Source: Selaginella tamariscina (taxonomy: Eukaryota; Streptophyta; Lycopodiopsida; Selaginellales; Selaginellaceae). Taken from it: a stretch of 64,000 nucleotides of DNA. The stretch lies in contig PUQB01000347.1 in NCBI GenBank assembly GCA_003024785.1, forward strand, positions 1 to 64,000. Reading direction: 5' to 3'. Shown here in pieces: positions 11,891 through 24,012 of this stretch. A model generated the notes under the pieces. The model had not been told where the DNA came from. It was given only the letters and a program-made list of their open reading frames with translations, and did no database searches. Position numbers and translations under genes: made by a program. How positions within the stretch are numbered: position 1 is the stretch's first letter; the number at the start of each line of letters is the position of its first letter.

Positions 11891-13740
11891 TGCGCTTGAT
11901 TAGGTTCTTCAACCTTTCATGGAGAGAAGTGGAGAGACCAAGATTCGCTGAGTTAACCCAACAATTATCTAGACCACACATCTGGAGATAGGGAAGGTCA
12001 AACAATCAGGGATTCGATTCAGCTTAGGAGGTAGTGCGTCCTACTATGTGGCCCTAAACCAACTAGCAACCATATTCAAGCTGCGAGATGATGGCCTAGC
12101 ACTAGAGGAGCTGCTAGAACCTGAACACTAGTGGTTCCCTACCAAGAGGGACAAAATGGCACTATCCAAGCCCACATATAGGAAGAATAGGACGTGGACA
12201 AGTTCCTAGCACTCACAATGTTCATGTTTACTAATAGAATGGAGAGGCACATTGCCATGCAACTAGCAAATGCTTTCTACAATGCTTGGGAGGAAGTTGC
12301 GGTGGATTGAACATATTGTCTTAGGCACTACATAATACTAGCACTGACCCATAATATCAACAGGATCCGGAAGGGGTCATGGCAAAAGCTCTCCATAGCT
12401 GGCCATATCAGCATCATGCTTGCCTAGTTGATCAACCGAGTTCCAAATCCCTTACCAGTGCAGCTCCAATCTGATACCACATGAGAATGGGAGGAGGGAG
12501 AGCAGGTCGAAACAAGCCAAGCAAGAAAGGGGAAGCAACTAACAACCTCAAAGTTATCATGAAAATGGGTGAGAGACAACCCCTCCCCAAAGTAGGTCAG
12601 ATTTAGAAAACCTCAAGAGAAGGAGCGGAGACCCTTGACCACAGAGTCCATATCGGCAGTCCCTATGGCGATAGCCCTGAATTACCACCAAACTCACCAC
12701 AGGTACCACAAGGAGCGGCCATAAATCCTGCACATCAGCCATAGCCATCCAACCCGGAGAATGAGGAGAAAGACACCAAAAACATGCTTGGCAAGACCTA
12801 CCATCACTTCCATGCCAATGAGCAGTGGGCTTCCTCGGTTCACCTAGAACTCACCAAGGCCTTTGATCGAATTAGAAAGGTGGTGGCAATGTACAATGAC
12901 TTAGACCTCACGGGTGTGGCCAAGGAGCACAATGTCATAGTAGAGAAGCTTATGGAATGTTGCCTAACCACTCGAAAGGAAGCCAAGTGTTATGTAGAAC
13001 ATGTCCTCCAGGGAGTCCAACAGTGGGAGGCCACAGAGATAGGGTGGATGCAAGAAGAGGAGGCTTGCAAGGCAATAGTCGTGGGTCTTGACAAGCTATA
13101 GAAAAGATACAATGGCCTCCAGCATCTCCATGACCAACTCAGGCACAACCATGAATACACCATAGTGAAGAAGGAGGGAAAACCCACGAGCTCGGTACAA
13201 GACTCAAGCAAAGGGAGAGGAAGCTCAAGGAAGCCCATGGGAAGCTGTAGGAAACCAGGGAGGAGCTGTACCAGCGCATCACCCAACTCACAAAGCAAGA
13301 GCAAGAGCTGTCCGAGGCTAGGGCAAAACTTGTGACCAATCAGGAAGGACCCACGCCGGTAAAGTCGTTGGCAATCGTTCCATTCCAGCAAAATGAGGGG
13401 AGGAGCGCACTCGAGTAGCCAAAGCCCAACAAGACCAGCTACAAACCACCATTAAGAAGCTAGGGGAGCATGCCCAACAACAAGCCCAACTACTTGCAAT
13501 GAAGGAGCAGGAGATACAACACTTGCTCAAGCGAGTTCAAGAGTTGGAGGCCGAGCTGGCACAGACCAAGTAGCAGCAGGCAGGGTACGAGGCTAAGCTA
13601 CATGGATCTATTGAGTTGCGGGATGCAAGAATTTCTGCCCTAAAACTAAAGTTAGCCACAATAGAGAATGAAGTTGCCACCTACTACAAGCACTACAGAG
13701 TAGGTTAGGGAAAGAGAGAACATGTGTCATAGTTCTAACC
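11891..13740 (+). pseudogene. Retroelement-associated ORF region ending in a coiled coil
   Basis: Downstream of the integrase on the same strand. The first part (about 12,060-12,480) includes an FKLRDDGLALEELLEPEH-like stretch and a helical segment RHYIILALTHNINRI, loosely like the 'putative plant transposon protein' segments found between pol and LTR in plant retroelements. An open stretch at 12,784-13,101 (AKEHNVIVEKLMECC...) leads into a long heptad-like, Q/E/K-rich coiled coil (13,100-13,700) with several stops. The last 230 bp is paralogous to 17,940-18,173. Function is unknown; inferred to be an accessory ORF of the same retroelement family. Confidence 0.5.
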
Positions 13741-13747
13741 TGGTGGG

Positions 13748-13830
13748 TTGACTACCTAGGTAAAAATTGTGAGATATGTGGGCAAAAAGACTCAAGCATA
13801 ACTGGGTCTTATGTACGTTCACGACCGTTA
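13748..13830 (+). repeat. TRIM LTR-like fragment
   Basis: TTGACTACCTAGGTAAAAATTGTGAGATATGTGGGCAAAAAGACTCAAGC-type sequence matches, with a few differences, the start of the LTR of the small TRIM element at 45,536-46,690 (reverse complement). Only about 80 bp aligns; the rest of the element is not seen here. Confidence 0.6.
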
Positions 13831-15009
13831 ATGAAATTCCTATCCTACTATTAGAGTTGCATGACACCCATCCTTAGCTATCAACATTGCCTATCCTATT
13901 GGCATGTGGGGGAGTTGACTTGTGGAGTCCAGCCTTCATCTCGTGGATGCCTCTCCTTTACACCAATGGTCCATTGGTTAGCAATGGTTGCACCATCACT
14001 AACCATATATATGTAAGTATGAAATGTATTTGTTATTTTTTGATTAAACATGTGTACTATTTAATTAATTATTCTTTTACTAATAATGTGTATCAATATA
14101 ATTAAGAGGGAGTAAAACTTTCTCTAAAATTATTATTAATATTGTGCCAAATAAAGCCTCTAATTATTGTTGTAAGAACATATACTTGAACACACACTAA
14201 CATACATATTAATATTCATCTTTCTCTACCTCTGCAAATGATTATATAACTTTATTTGCAAATAAACTTTTAGATTATTAATATGTAGTGTTGTGATGTA
14301 TGTATATGTATATAGTATGTATAAATGTATTATGTGCATACACTTTTAATATACAAAAATGCGCAAATCCATTTCTATTGAACATAAATATATGTGTATT
14401 TGCATTGTTATGTATGTGTGTGTGTTTGTGTCTTGCATTTTTGCATATTATACATAAAAATGATATCCTTGTTACCATTTTGTATGACATTACTTTAGCA
14501 AACGTACACATACACATAATATTGTATCTTTATATATACAACACTTATTTTGAAAATGATAGGTTATGCTTAATGGATTTTTTTTCCACATTTTGCTATG
14601 TATACATACAATTTGAGAATTTAGAAATATATATTCAAAGAAACTAGTATGTTTATGGATTATATGTATAAAGTACTATTCACTATTTCATTTATATATA
14701 TATTGGATATGTAAAACTATATAGATTTGGCTATGGATGTGTATTTTATTGTTATGTATGTTATATTTATATGAAAGATAATATCTTAATTGATTCATTC
14801 ATAATGGTATAAATGTATAATGTGTATACACACTCTTATACCAAACATATATGTATTTCTATTGTAAGAAATGTATATACATTGATTTACTTACTGTACA
14901 TAGTCGGCCTTAGAATTTCCCAAAAATATTTAAGGAATTTTAGAATATATTTAAATAATATCGAATATTCATATAGAATTTAGAATATTCTTAAAAATTT
15001 TATATCATA
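13831..15009. other. AT-rich spacer without gene
   Basis: Starts with a short mixed-composition stretch, then AT-rich DNA with TATG/TGTA-type simple sequence (14,280-14,540). ORFs on both strands at 14,278-14,647 are low complexity and mirror each other. No gene supported. Confidence 0.55.
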
Positions 15010-15745
15010 CTTCAGCGAGATTTATCCCATCAAGGGACTATTTTCCTGACGACGTTCGAACAAACGGTTGTCACAGCGAATGGCCTATTGGATGATCTCT
15101 GCTAAGGTTTGGGCATCCGTAACATAAGGAGAAGGTCCTTCACGTCATCCCTCAGCCCAAAACGGAAGTGTTCGATCAATGCAGTCTCGTCCCATGGAAC
15201 GTTCGTGCAAAGTTGTTGAAATTCGGATGGATAAACAGAAACTGGTCGGGATCCTTGTGTGAGCTTGCGTAACTTCGTGCATGCGGAATGGTACTTATCA
15301 GGATCTCCAAAGCAAGCTTCAAAGGCAGCCACGAATCCTTCAAAATCTTCCATCAATGGATTGTCACGTTCCAGCAAAGGGGCAACCCAAGCTCGGGGAG
15401 ATCCACTTAGTAAGGATGCCAAAAGACCAACCTTTTGTGCATCAGTCGAGTAGCGGTGTGGTTGCATGCGGATCAAGAGCCGGATCTGATTCAGGAAACC
15501 TTGGAAATCGGCACGGTTGCCACTGAACTTTTCTGGCATGCTAATCTTCAGCTCTGAAGAAAAGTTCGATGAAGAAGGAACCACTGATGCCTGAGAGAGG
15601 CCTGTGCAACAGCCTTGGAGGATGCATCAGCAGCTGCATGTGCGCATGGGTGGAGCCTTGCAGATCGGTGACCACTTGGCGCAAAATGCCAGCTCATGAA
15701 GCAACATTTGGTGCTCGTGTTGAATCTGCTCAAAAACGGCCATGA
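15010..15745 (-). pseudogene. Ty3/gypsy Gag (retrotrans_gag domain), partial
   Basis: On the minus strand an ATG at 15,743 opens MAVFEQIQHEHQMLLHELAF, followed by a frame change (about 15,690-15,590). An open stretch then contains the capsid-like gag core: MPEKFSGNRADFQGFLNQI, a central LLSGSPRAWV, then LRKLTQGSRPVSVYPSEFQQL and EHFRFGLRDDVKDLL (15,584-15,102). This order (FSG, W/F-x-x-FL, GxAxxW, F-x-x-L, F-x-x-GL) is typical of plant gypsy gag. No zinc knuckle, protease or RT follows; the sequence turns AT-rich below 15,010. The LTR-like sequence at 15,833-16,115 lies upstream in minus-strand sense, so this is probably the 5' end of a truncated element. Confidence 0.75.
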
Positions 15746-15832
15746 TCTATGAAAAAAGGAGGAAAATGAAGGAAAAGAATCAAGAAAAAGGTAGCTGGAA
15801 AACGGAGAACTATGAAGTAGTTACTATTAAAC

Positions 15833-17690
15833 TGTCAAGCCACGATTTCAGGAACCAGGAAGTGAGCAGGATTCCAAGAACAGGAAGGCTTGACTCAGGA
15901 ACAGGACAGGAGTAGGGCAGGAACTTAGAACTCAGGAGTAGAACAAGGAGCAAGATAGGAACCGGAGCGGGATAGGAACTAAGAACTCAGGAATAGGACA
16001 AGGAATAGGATAGGAACTGGAACAGGATAGCAGGACAAGGAGCAGGATAGGAAATGGAGCAGGATAACATAACAAGGAGTAGGGTAGGAAATGGAGCAGG
16101 ATAGCTGGACAATATTACTCTCCTCTTACTCTCACTCTTCGGTATCTTACTTGATTCTTTTATTTCTACTTCTCATTTCTACTGCATTCGGATCCGCAAG
16201 TACTACTTGCTATATCTATTCTCTTCCTTTTCTCTGCAGTGTCTTACTTGATTCCTTGATTTCTACTTTTCATTTCTACTGTGTTGAGATCTGCAGTACT
16301 ACTTGCTATTTCTTTTCTCTTCTCACTCCCATTTGACCATCTGAGGGATTGGTTTCTATCTTGTGTCGGTCTTTCATATTTCTGCTATACCCCTTGTTGT
16401 GGGTCTGTCTGTCTGTCTGATACCCTTATTACAGGTTTGTTGTGAGTTTGTCACCCTTATTACGGTTTGTTTGTGGTTTGTCACCTTATTATAGGTTTGT
16501 CTGTGAGTTTGTCACCCTTATTACGGGTTTGTCTGTGAGTTTGTCACCCTTATTACGAGTATGTTTGTGAGTCTGTCACCCTTATTACGCGTTTGTTTGT
16601 GAGTTTGTCACCCTTATTACTGTCAAGCCACGATCCAGGAAACATGAAGAGAGCAGGATTCCAAGGACATGAAGGCTTGACTCAGGAACAGGACCGAGAG
16701 CAGGACAGGAACTAGGAATAGGAACAGGACGGATCTAGGAGTAGGACAAGATTAGGATAGGATCCGGGAGCAAGACAGGAAAGCACAGGATAGGATCCAG
16801 GAGCAAAACAGGAACAGGACAGGATCCCGGAGCAGGACAGGATCCAAGAACAGGACAGGAAATAGGAGCGAGACAGGAACAGGACAGGAAACAAGATAAG
16901 ACAAGATTGATCATAGTAAGACTGGTGTTGATAGTAACTGATTGTACAACAATTAGGTCGGAGCTTTTTGCTCACAACTCCAAGAGTAATCTAGGCATGC
17001 ATGCAAAAGTGGTTGCATGCATGCAAAAGTGATTGCATGCATGCAGAGGCTAAGATGAGTCCACATGTCCCTTATCCTCTAGGCATATCCTGTGGCATAT
17101 CCTGTAGGAATATCCTGCAACCGAATCCTGTGTCCGGAATCCTGGTAGGAGTATCCTGTAGGAAAATCCTGCAAACCCATATCCTGTATCCGGAATCCTG
17201 TAGAAAAGTCCTGCAACCCATGTCCTGTATCCGGAATCCTGTATTCTGTATCGGGTCGTGACAATTACGCGTTTGTTTGTGAGTCTGTCACCCTTATTAT
17301 GGGTTTGTCTGTGTATTTGTCACCCTTATTACGGGTTTGTTTGTGAGTCTGTCACCCTTATTACAGGTCTATTTGTGAGTCTGTCACCCTTATCGGGTCT
17401 GTCTGTCTATCTGTCACCCTTATTACGGGTTTGTTTATATGCTATAACCTTATTACGGGTATGTGTTACTGCTATACCCATGTTACATGTTATCTTAGTC
17501 TTTTTCCTTTTATTTTTACTGTGATGAGATATGTAATTCTACCTGCTATATACCTTGCCATCCTTACCCTTTCCTTCTGAAGTCTGATATATACTCTATA
17601 TATGTTCTTTTATATTCCCATAGACTCTTAATACGGGTTTGTTGGTGGCGACCACTGCTTCAATTTAGATTGTAGGATTTTCTAGTTCAA
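15833..17690. repeat. Minisatellite-rich LTR-like sequence, interrupted by a solo LTR
   Basis: 15,833-16,110 begins TGTCAAGCCACGAT and is an A/G-rich minisatellite of AGGAACAGGACAGG-type units. From 16,116 it changes to a second repeat that also occurs inverted at 58,060-58,810. That repeat includes duplicated CTACTTGCTAT...TTCTCTTC blocks, then an array of about 31-bp units (TTATTACGGGTTTGTCTGTG) at 16,380-16,620, continuing at 17,264-17,480 after the inserted solo LTR. It ends near GGTGGCGACCACTG (17,644-17,658), a sequence also present inverted at 58,078. The host element is probably an LTR or a terminal region of one, but its full limits are not established. Confidence 0.6.
16621..17263. 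mobile_element. Nested solo LTR (643 bp) with 5-bp TSD
   Basis: Starts TGTCAAGCCACG and ends GTCGTGACA, the TG...CA form of LTRs, with inverted TGTC/GACA tips. The pentamer ATTAC precedes it (16,616-16,620) and follows it (17,264-17,268). On either side the same 31-bp minisatellite array continues, showing a clean insertion. The left half is similar to 15,833-16,110, so both belong to one LTR family. Inside are AGGACAGG units, a GCATGCATGCAAAAGTG duplication near 17,000-17,040, and TATCCGGAATCCTG-type repeats (17,090-17,250). Confidence 0.85.
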
Positions 17691-17939
17691 CAAAAATCAA
17701 AAGTCAAAATCTAATAAATTCAAAATAACCCTATTGAATATTACTCTTAACATTTAATGAGAAAATAAATTTATTAATTATAAAGTAATATATATATATA
17801 TAAATTCCAAATGTGTTTTATAAAACAAATTAAAAATATAAATTAGATAGAATTTGATATATAAGAATTTGAAAGCACAGGGCAAAATCCAGTAGGACCC
17901 ACCATGAACCACCATCATAGAGTTAGCAAAGCATATCTA
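17691..17939. other. AT-rich spacer
   Basis: AT-rich with a short (TA)n run at 17,790-17,803. Nothing recognisable. Confidence 0.5.
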
Positions 17940-18180
17940 GCGACATGCTAAACTACTCGCAGCAAGGGAGCAAGAGTTACAACACTTGCACAAGCAAATC
18001 CGAGAGTTGGAGGCCCAGTTGGAAAAACTCAAGAGAAGCGGAAGGCAGGGTTTGAGGTGGAGCTACGAAGGGATACTAAGCTACGAGATGCGGCGATCGC
18101 CTCCCTAAAGCTAAAGCTGGCTGCAATAGAGAGCAAAGCCACTACCTATTGCAACCACTATGGCGTGACCTAGGACGATG
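17940..18180 (+). pseudogene. Coiled-coil retroelement ORF remnant, paralogue of 13,470-13,710
   Basis: The stretch reads as EQELQHLHKQIRELEAQLEKL-type coiled coil followed by LRDAAIASLKLKLAAIESKA, closely parallel to 13,500-13,700 (EQEIQHLLKRVQELEAELAQT, LRDARISALKLKLATIENEV). One frame change occurs in the middle. It sits directly before an LTR-like sequence, as expected for the 3' end of the same retroelement family. Confidence 0.65.
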
Positions 18181-18228
18181 GAGCACATGGCCTGAGGACA
18201 AGCCAACAACTAAGTTCGAGTATCTGGT

Positions 18229-18945
18229 TGATGGTGGTTTGACCATCATTAAACCGCCAACCGGCACAAATGAGTGATGGGGCCAAACGCCCAAGCAGGG
18301 AAGGTATAACTTGTACTAACTGATGATGATGATTAGGTAACCCTTAACAAAGACCTAGATCGGATTGTCTAATTAACTATCAAGGTATGTGGGACAACAC
18401 GCGTGAGGGAGACACATAAATGCTATAGGGCATGACTCTATCACATGGTGGTAGACCATAGGGGAGTGCCACCTAGACCTAGGGTCTAGCCCCAGCTAAC
18501 CCACTATATAAGCAGGAAGGCTAGTAGTGGGTCGGGGTCCTTCTAGCTCGTCTCTCTTCTTTATATCTTTTATGGAGGGGCCATCTTGTATTTGGATAGG
18601 CAGTATATATATATATATATATATATATAGATAAATTTCTTCTGTCTACCACGTTTCTTGATTGTTCTCCTCTTGCCTTGCTCCTGATCCAATGGTATCT
18701 TTCCAAGGAGGTAGCAGCATTGCGCTTAGGGGAACCCCTACGCATCTGTACAAGGGCCCTTGTGGTGTCCAGGTAGAGGCCATCACCATACATTCCAGCA
18801 TCTCTTAAGGTAAAGGCCGACTCACTGGCACAGACCCCTAGGATTGGGCGTTGGCAACAACGTCCTAGCAACCACTGAGGCTACAAAAGTCAACCCACAT
18901 CTGGCTTGTAGAGTCCCTAACGGCCAGGTGGTCCCTCACTACAAG
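18229..18945 (+). mobile_element. LTR-like sequence with TATA promoter
   Basis: Begins TGATGGTGGTTTGACCATCA and has a promoter-like CACTATATAAGCAGG (TATA at 18,505-18,512), followed about 95 bp later by a (TA)n run (18,602-18,630). The position immediately 3' to the coiled-coil ORF is that of a 3' LTR. The right boundary is not certain and no TSD was found. The minus-strand open frame here (18,521-18,871) is treated as spurious. Confidence 0.5.
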
Positions 18946-18989
18946 CCCAAATTTTAAAAGAAACAAGAAAGCTACAATTTAGCACAATT

Positions 18990-20379
18990 GAGGACCAACC
19001 AGCCATATTGATTGAACATCATTGAAGTTTGCATAAAATGAAGCATCTACGTCCTTATTGTGAAGTAAGCTCGCAACATCCAGCAACCTGCTTTGCAAAT
19101 TTGCAACACTTCCTGAGGAACCAACCTGAACAATACTAGAATCAAGCAATCTTTCTTGATTCTAGTACTGTTCAAGTAGACCCGCCATAAATAACTTACA
19201 ATCTAGATATTTATCAAAAGCTTATTTCAATCACAAAACACATATCGTCTCTTGCTTCCTGCACCAACTCTTTCAACATTGATTTTTTCTTTACCACATC
19301 CCAGCTTTGTGGCCACTATTCCTTTGTGTGCACAGTGAAGACGTCCCCATTCCTTTTAAGCCATAAGAGGGTGACTGACTTTGTTTCTTCATCTACTTCC
19401 AATATGTCTTCAAACCATGGCTATGTAGTGGGTGAATGAACCTCCACGACATCATTAAGTACTAGATAGTAAGGGACAATTCCGGTTGGATCTCTAAATA
19501 GTCTATCTGGAAATGTGAATGTCCTAGTTTCAAGAGCAATTCTTGTCATCACGGAACATAACCATACAAATTTCACTCTTAATTGAAGCCACCAATTGAA
19601 TGCTGTCACGATCAAATGGCTCCGTTTGTGGTGTGATAATCATCATCCTAGTAAACTCGTCAGTCTTAGGACTATCAGCATGTGGCCTAGTGTGTAGAAG
19701 CTTGGTCTGTAACATTAAGTAGCAAAGAGCACCTTAGACCTGGCATCAGTCTCAACCGCAAATGCATAATAAAACTTGGCAAACCAGTCATACAAGCTGT
19801 CTGGATTGTCGACCACCAAATTATTTAATGTTCTGTAGACTGCTCCATTTATGAAGACTTGCTTGTATTCATGAACAACTGTATTTTCTTTTGCAAAGGT
19901 AGCCAACCCATTGTTTCGCAATGAAGAGAGCTCTATTGCTGATATCTTACGTACCATTGCTCTACCTATAAACAATACCTTCAAGTGTTGTTCTACACTT
20001 TGCATTCCAAAGAGCTCTTTGCCACCTCTGCTCTGGTAGAAGGCCATCTTTGTCTTCAAACTTCACCCACATTATTCTAACATATAGCTCTGTTTACAGG
20101 TCGCCCAAAGATTAATTCCATCTCCCAAAAATTTGTGAACCTCCTATTAAGGGAAGAAAACAGTCTCTCAAAGGTATAACACCAAAGCACATCGTGATGA
20201 CCAAACCTGACAATATCATCAATGCAATGACCCACTCCCATCATATGCTCGAGGATAGATTGATTTTCACCAAACTGCTCAACACTACGAACATGCCATG
20301 CAGCTAGTAGTTCCCAAAGCTTTGCCAACATATCATGTGTCCACCCATCTGTTCTGCTTAGATCATACAACACCCTTGT
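18990..20379 (-). pseudogene. TNP2/CACTA-like transposase, C-terminal part (downstream of the Ty3 insertion)
   Basis: Minus-strand translation directly downstream of the Ty3 insertion starts VLYDLSRTDGWTHDMLAKLW and continues with VRSVEQFGENQSILEHM, CIDDIVRFGHHDVLWCYTFE and RLFSSLNRRFTN. The last part resembles the FERYM-x-x-LK region of the DUF4218-type segment that follows the TNP2 transposase domain. Downstream frames (20,059-19,421) hold further homologous-looking blocks (VHEYKQVFINGAVYRTLNNL, DSLYDWFAKFYYAFAVETD) separated by frame changes. With the upstream half at 24,013-25,310 it forms one gene interrupted by the retrotransposon. Expected role: transposase-type nuclear protein; surely inactive here. 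Confidence 0.6.
20375..20379. repeat. Target site duplication of the Ty3 element (left)
   Basis: CTTGT before the left LTR; the right counterpart at 24,013-24,017 is CTTAT, one mismatch. The transposase reading frame rejoins across the duplication, which supports the insertion reading. Confidence 0.65.
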
Positions 20380-23300
20380 TGTTACGACCCGTATAACAAA
20401 TCGAAGAATATTCCCTAAAAGGTATAAGCTAGAATATTCCTAAAGAGCTATACTTAGATCTAAGAGAATTAAGGGCACCCTAATATGGAAGCCTTTTGGA
20501 GAGCAGCGTGTGAAGACTAGAGACAGCTCGGGGGAGGTCGGGTGATTTTGTGAGGGTCTCTAGTTTGTACATAGTGGTGCCTAACAATTGGTATCGGAGC
20601 AAGGTTTGAGATGAGTGCCTGGTGGGAAGGAGAGGATAATACCACCTGTGTGGAGATGTTGGACACTGAAAGGCAAATTGTCCAAGGGTTTCATTGGTGG
20701 CAAGGACAAGTAGATACCTAAGAAGCTTCAGGAGATGGAGCGTGGAGAAGAGCACAAAGGAGACTTCTCTAAACCACAAGGTAAATTTTTATTTGTTCTT
20801 GCTCAATAGGTTAACTACATGGCACAAGAGGAGCCACACACACGTGCTATTGTGGTGGAGGGACGACTTGGTGAGCGTCCAGTGCGAGTCCTTGTGGATA
20901 GCATGAGTAGCAATAACTTTGTGTCAACAAAGTTAGTGGAGGAGTGCATCTTGCCCACGAAGACTGTGCCTCAATATGAATTTGAAGGCTCAACTATCAC
21001 ACAGAGCTACAGTGCTTGTGTGGAGGAGTTATAGCTGGAGGTTGGCAAAACCCAGCTGGTGGAGCTGCACGAAGAGCCTCAATACGAGATTGAGGGCTCA
21101 CTATCACACAGAGCTACAGTGCTTGTGTGGAGGAGTTACAGTTGGAGGTTGGCAAAACCCAGCTGGTGGAGTTGCACGAAGACTGTGCCTCAATACGAGA
21201 TTGAGGGCTCAGCTATCACACAGAGCTACAGTGCTTGTGTAGGAGTTACAGCTGTAGGTTGGCAAAACCCACTGGTGGAGCTACACGAAGACTGTGCCTC
21301 AATACGAGATTGAGGGCTCAGTTATCACACAGAGCTAAATTGCTTGTGTGGAGGAGTTACAGCTAGAGGTTGGCAAAACCCAGCTGGTGGAGACTTTCTT
21401 TCTTGCGAAGCTAGTGCGTGTGGATCCTAAGATCTAGTGGAGCACCAAGCACATGAAGCTTGAGTATAGTGAAGTGAAAGACACTTGGTTTGGAACAAAG
21501 CTTGAGTCTCCAAACAAGTTCTTTTACTGTCACCTTGAGCAAAGCTGTTGTGCGAGGAGTTTGCTGACGTCTTCCCTCCTGAGCTACCTCATGGCTACCA
21601 CATGCAAGAGGTGTGGAGCTGGAATAGGGTACGAAAGCCATTTACCGTAAGCCATTCCGACTGAGCCATGCTAAGGAGCAAGAGGTTAAGAGACAAGTGA
21701 TGGAGCTATTGAATATGGCTTCATACAACTGAGTAAGTCTCCATTTGGTGCACCAATATTACTTGTCAAGAAGAAAAATGGCACCATGAGGATGTGCATA
21801 GACTACAGAGCTCTCAACAAGCAAACAGTGAAGGACAACATGCCCATGCCATGTTGGATACTATCATGGATCATCTCGGTGGAGCCAGAGTGTTCACCAA
21901 GATAGTTGGGCATTTCGAGTTCACTGTTATGCCATTCGGCTTAACAAATGCCCCAGTCACATTCACTCGGTTGACGACTGAGGTGTTTGGTGACTACTTG
22001 CACGACTTTGTGGAGATCTTCCTCAACGATATTCTTATTTAGTAAGAATATGAAGGAGCATGTGCAGCATTTGCGAAGAGTTCTTCAGTTGTTGAGGGAG
22101 AACAAGCTCTATGCAAAGAAGAGCAAATGTGCATTTGCTCAGTGCAAAGTGGAGTATTTGGGTCACATTGTGACAAGTGGAGTGAAGACTGATCCACAGA
22201 AGGTGGCAGTGGTGGAGCAATGGCCAGTTCCTAGCAATACAGAAGAGTTACGGAGTTTCTTGGGCATGGCTGGTTATTACCGGCGGTATGTCAAGGATTA
22301 TGCCAAGAAAGCTTCTCCGTTAACTAGGTTGCTGAGGAAGGACGTTCCCTTTGCATGAAGTGCTTCAGAGAAGAGCAGTTTCCAAGCTTTGAAACAAGCT
22401 TTGGTACGTGCACTAGTTTTATGTATTGCAGATCCCTCTAAGCCTTATGAGGTATCTGTGATGCAAGTGGAGTGGCCATTGGAGTTGTACTTATGCAAGA
22501 GGGAAGGCCTATTGCTTATAAGAGTCGTACTTGAATCCTGCAGAGCAACAATACTCAACGTATGAGCAAGAACTACTGGCTATTGTTAATGCATTATGAG
22601 TTTGGAGGCACTATCTTTATGGTGCAAGTTTCAAAGTGTTTACAGATCACAAGACTTTGGTGTATCTGTTCAAACAGAAAGAGTTAAACTCTCAGCAAGC
22701 TCGCTGGATGGTTAAGCTCATGGAGTTTGGCAAATTTCCTATTGAGCATTGCGTGGGAAAGGCTAACGTGGTGGTATATGCTTTGTCACGCGTTAGGAGA
22801 GCCACAGTGGTTAGAGAATTCCAAACATGCTTATGTAATGCATTAACAAGGACGGTCAGTGAGTTTAGCCAGGTAGTTCAACATGCTCAAGCACAAGACG
22901 CTGAGGTGCAAATCAGAGGACAGCTAGAGCCACCATTCTCATTTTAGGATGGAGTTTTGTACTACAATGGCCGTGTGTATCTTCCTCGTGTGGACCATTT
23001 GATCAACCAGGTACTATATTTCCATCATGATCACCGGAGGCTGGTCATTTTGGGGGGAGGAAAATGTATGAGTTGATCAAGAGAAGGTTCTATTGGAGGA
23101 ATATGAAAGCTAATATCATAGAGTACTGCAGGACTTGTGACAAGTGTCAGCAAGTAAAGGTGCCCAGGGAAAAACCAAGTGGGCTATTAGTACCATTGCC
23201 TATTCCAGACAGGATGGGGCAGTATCTCTATGGACTTTGTCACCCATTTGCCAAGGACAGTGGCATTGGAATGAGTCCATATTATGCTATGTTTGGACGG

Positions 23301-24012
23301 CATTCCAAGACAGCTTTTGAGCTGGGTTTAGCAAGTAAGAAAGCTCAAGGCAACATGGATGAGGAAGCTAAAGATCTGAGTGTTGAGCTTAGAAACATTC
23401 AGAGTTTGTGCAAGAAGAACTTACAAGTAGCTCAAGCGAGCTTATCAAGTTTGTTAATGAGCACAGAAGCTTCCAAGAGTTCCAGGTGGGAGATTATGTA
23501 TATCTTTGAGTATTTGCCACACATGTAAGGCGGAACATTGTTGCCTTATGGAAGGGACACAATGATAAGTTGTCTCCTAGGTACTCAGGTCCTTATGAGA
23601 TTCTGGAGCGTATCGATAAGTGACATATCGACTACGGCTGCCAGAAGGAGTGAGGGTGCACCCAGTGTTTCATGTTAGCCAGTTAAAGAGAGTACTCACA
23701 AGGAACGAGTCCCAGGGTAGATTCTTTGTGAATGTACAAGGCTAATGATACAGGACCAGTTGAGTAAGTTATATTGCCCTTGAGGACTAGGACTTGCTAA
23801 TGGGGGAGGATTGTTACGACCCGTATAACAAATCAAAGAATATTCCCCTATAAGCTAGAATATTCCTAAAGAGTTATACCTAAATCTAAGAAATTAAGGG
23901 CACCCTAATATGGGAAGCCTTTTGGAGAGCAGCGTGTGAAGACTAGAGACAGCTCGGGGGAGGTCGGGTGGTTTTGTGAGGGTCTCTAGTTTGTACATAG
24001 TGGTGCCTAACA
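20380..24012 (+). mobile_element. Ty3/gypsy LTR retrotransposon, internally deleted, with short LTRs
   Basis: LTRs of 207 bp (20,380-20,586) and 201 bp (23,812-24,012) start TGTTACGACC and end GCCTAACA and are highly similar. A primer site TGGTATCGGAGC (20,589-20,600, an initiator-Met-tRNA type) follows the left LTR, and a purine tract AATGGGGGAGGA precedes the right one. Order on the plus strand: protease-like segment VRVLVDSMSSNNFVS (about 20,880), a four-fold tandem duplication (20,955-21,400), RT (about 21,770-22,060, catalytic box as FLNDIL), RT connection and RNase H (22,080-22,800), integrase HHCC zinc finger (about 22,990-23,160), then a jump to the integrase C-terminal part (23,270 on) and a chromo-like tail (23,560-23,750). 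The RT palm is shortened and the integrase D,D-35-E core is missing, so the copy cannot be autonomous. Confidence 0.9.
20955..21400 (+). repeat. Four-copy tandem duplication inside the Ty3 element
   Basis: Units of about 110-120 bp containing TCACACAGAGCTACAGTGCTTGTGTGGAGG, GGTTGGCAAAACCCAGCTGGTGGAG and CTCAATACGAGATTGAGGGCTC. It expands the linker after the protease-like domain and breaks the frame. Copies are nearly identical, so the expansion is recent. Confidence 0.85.
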
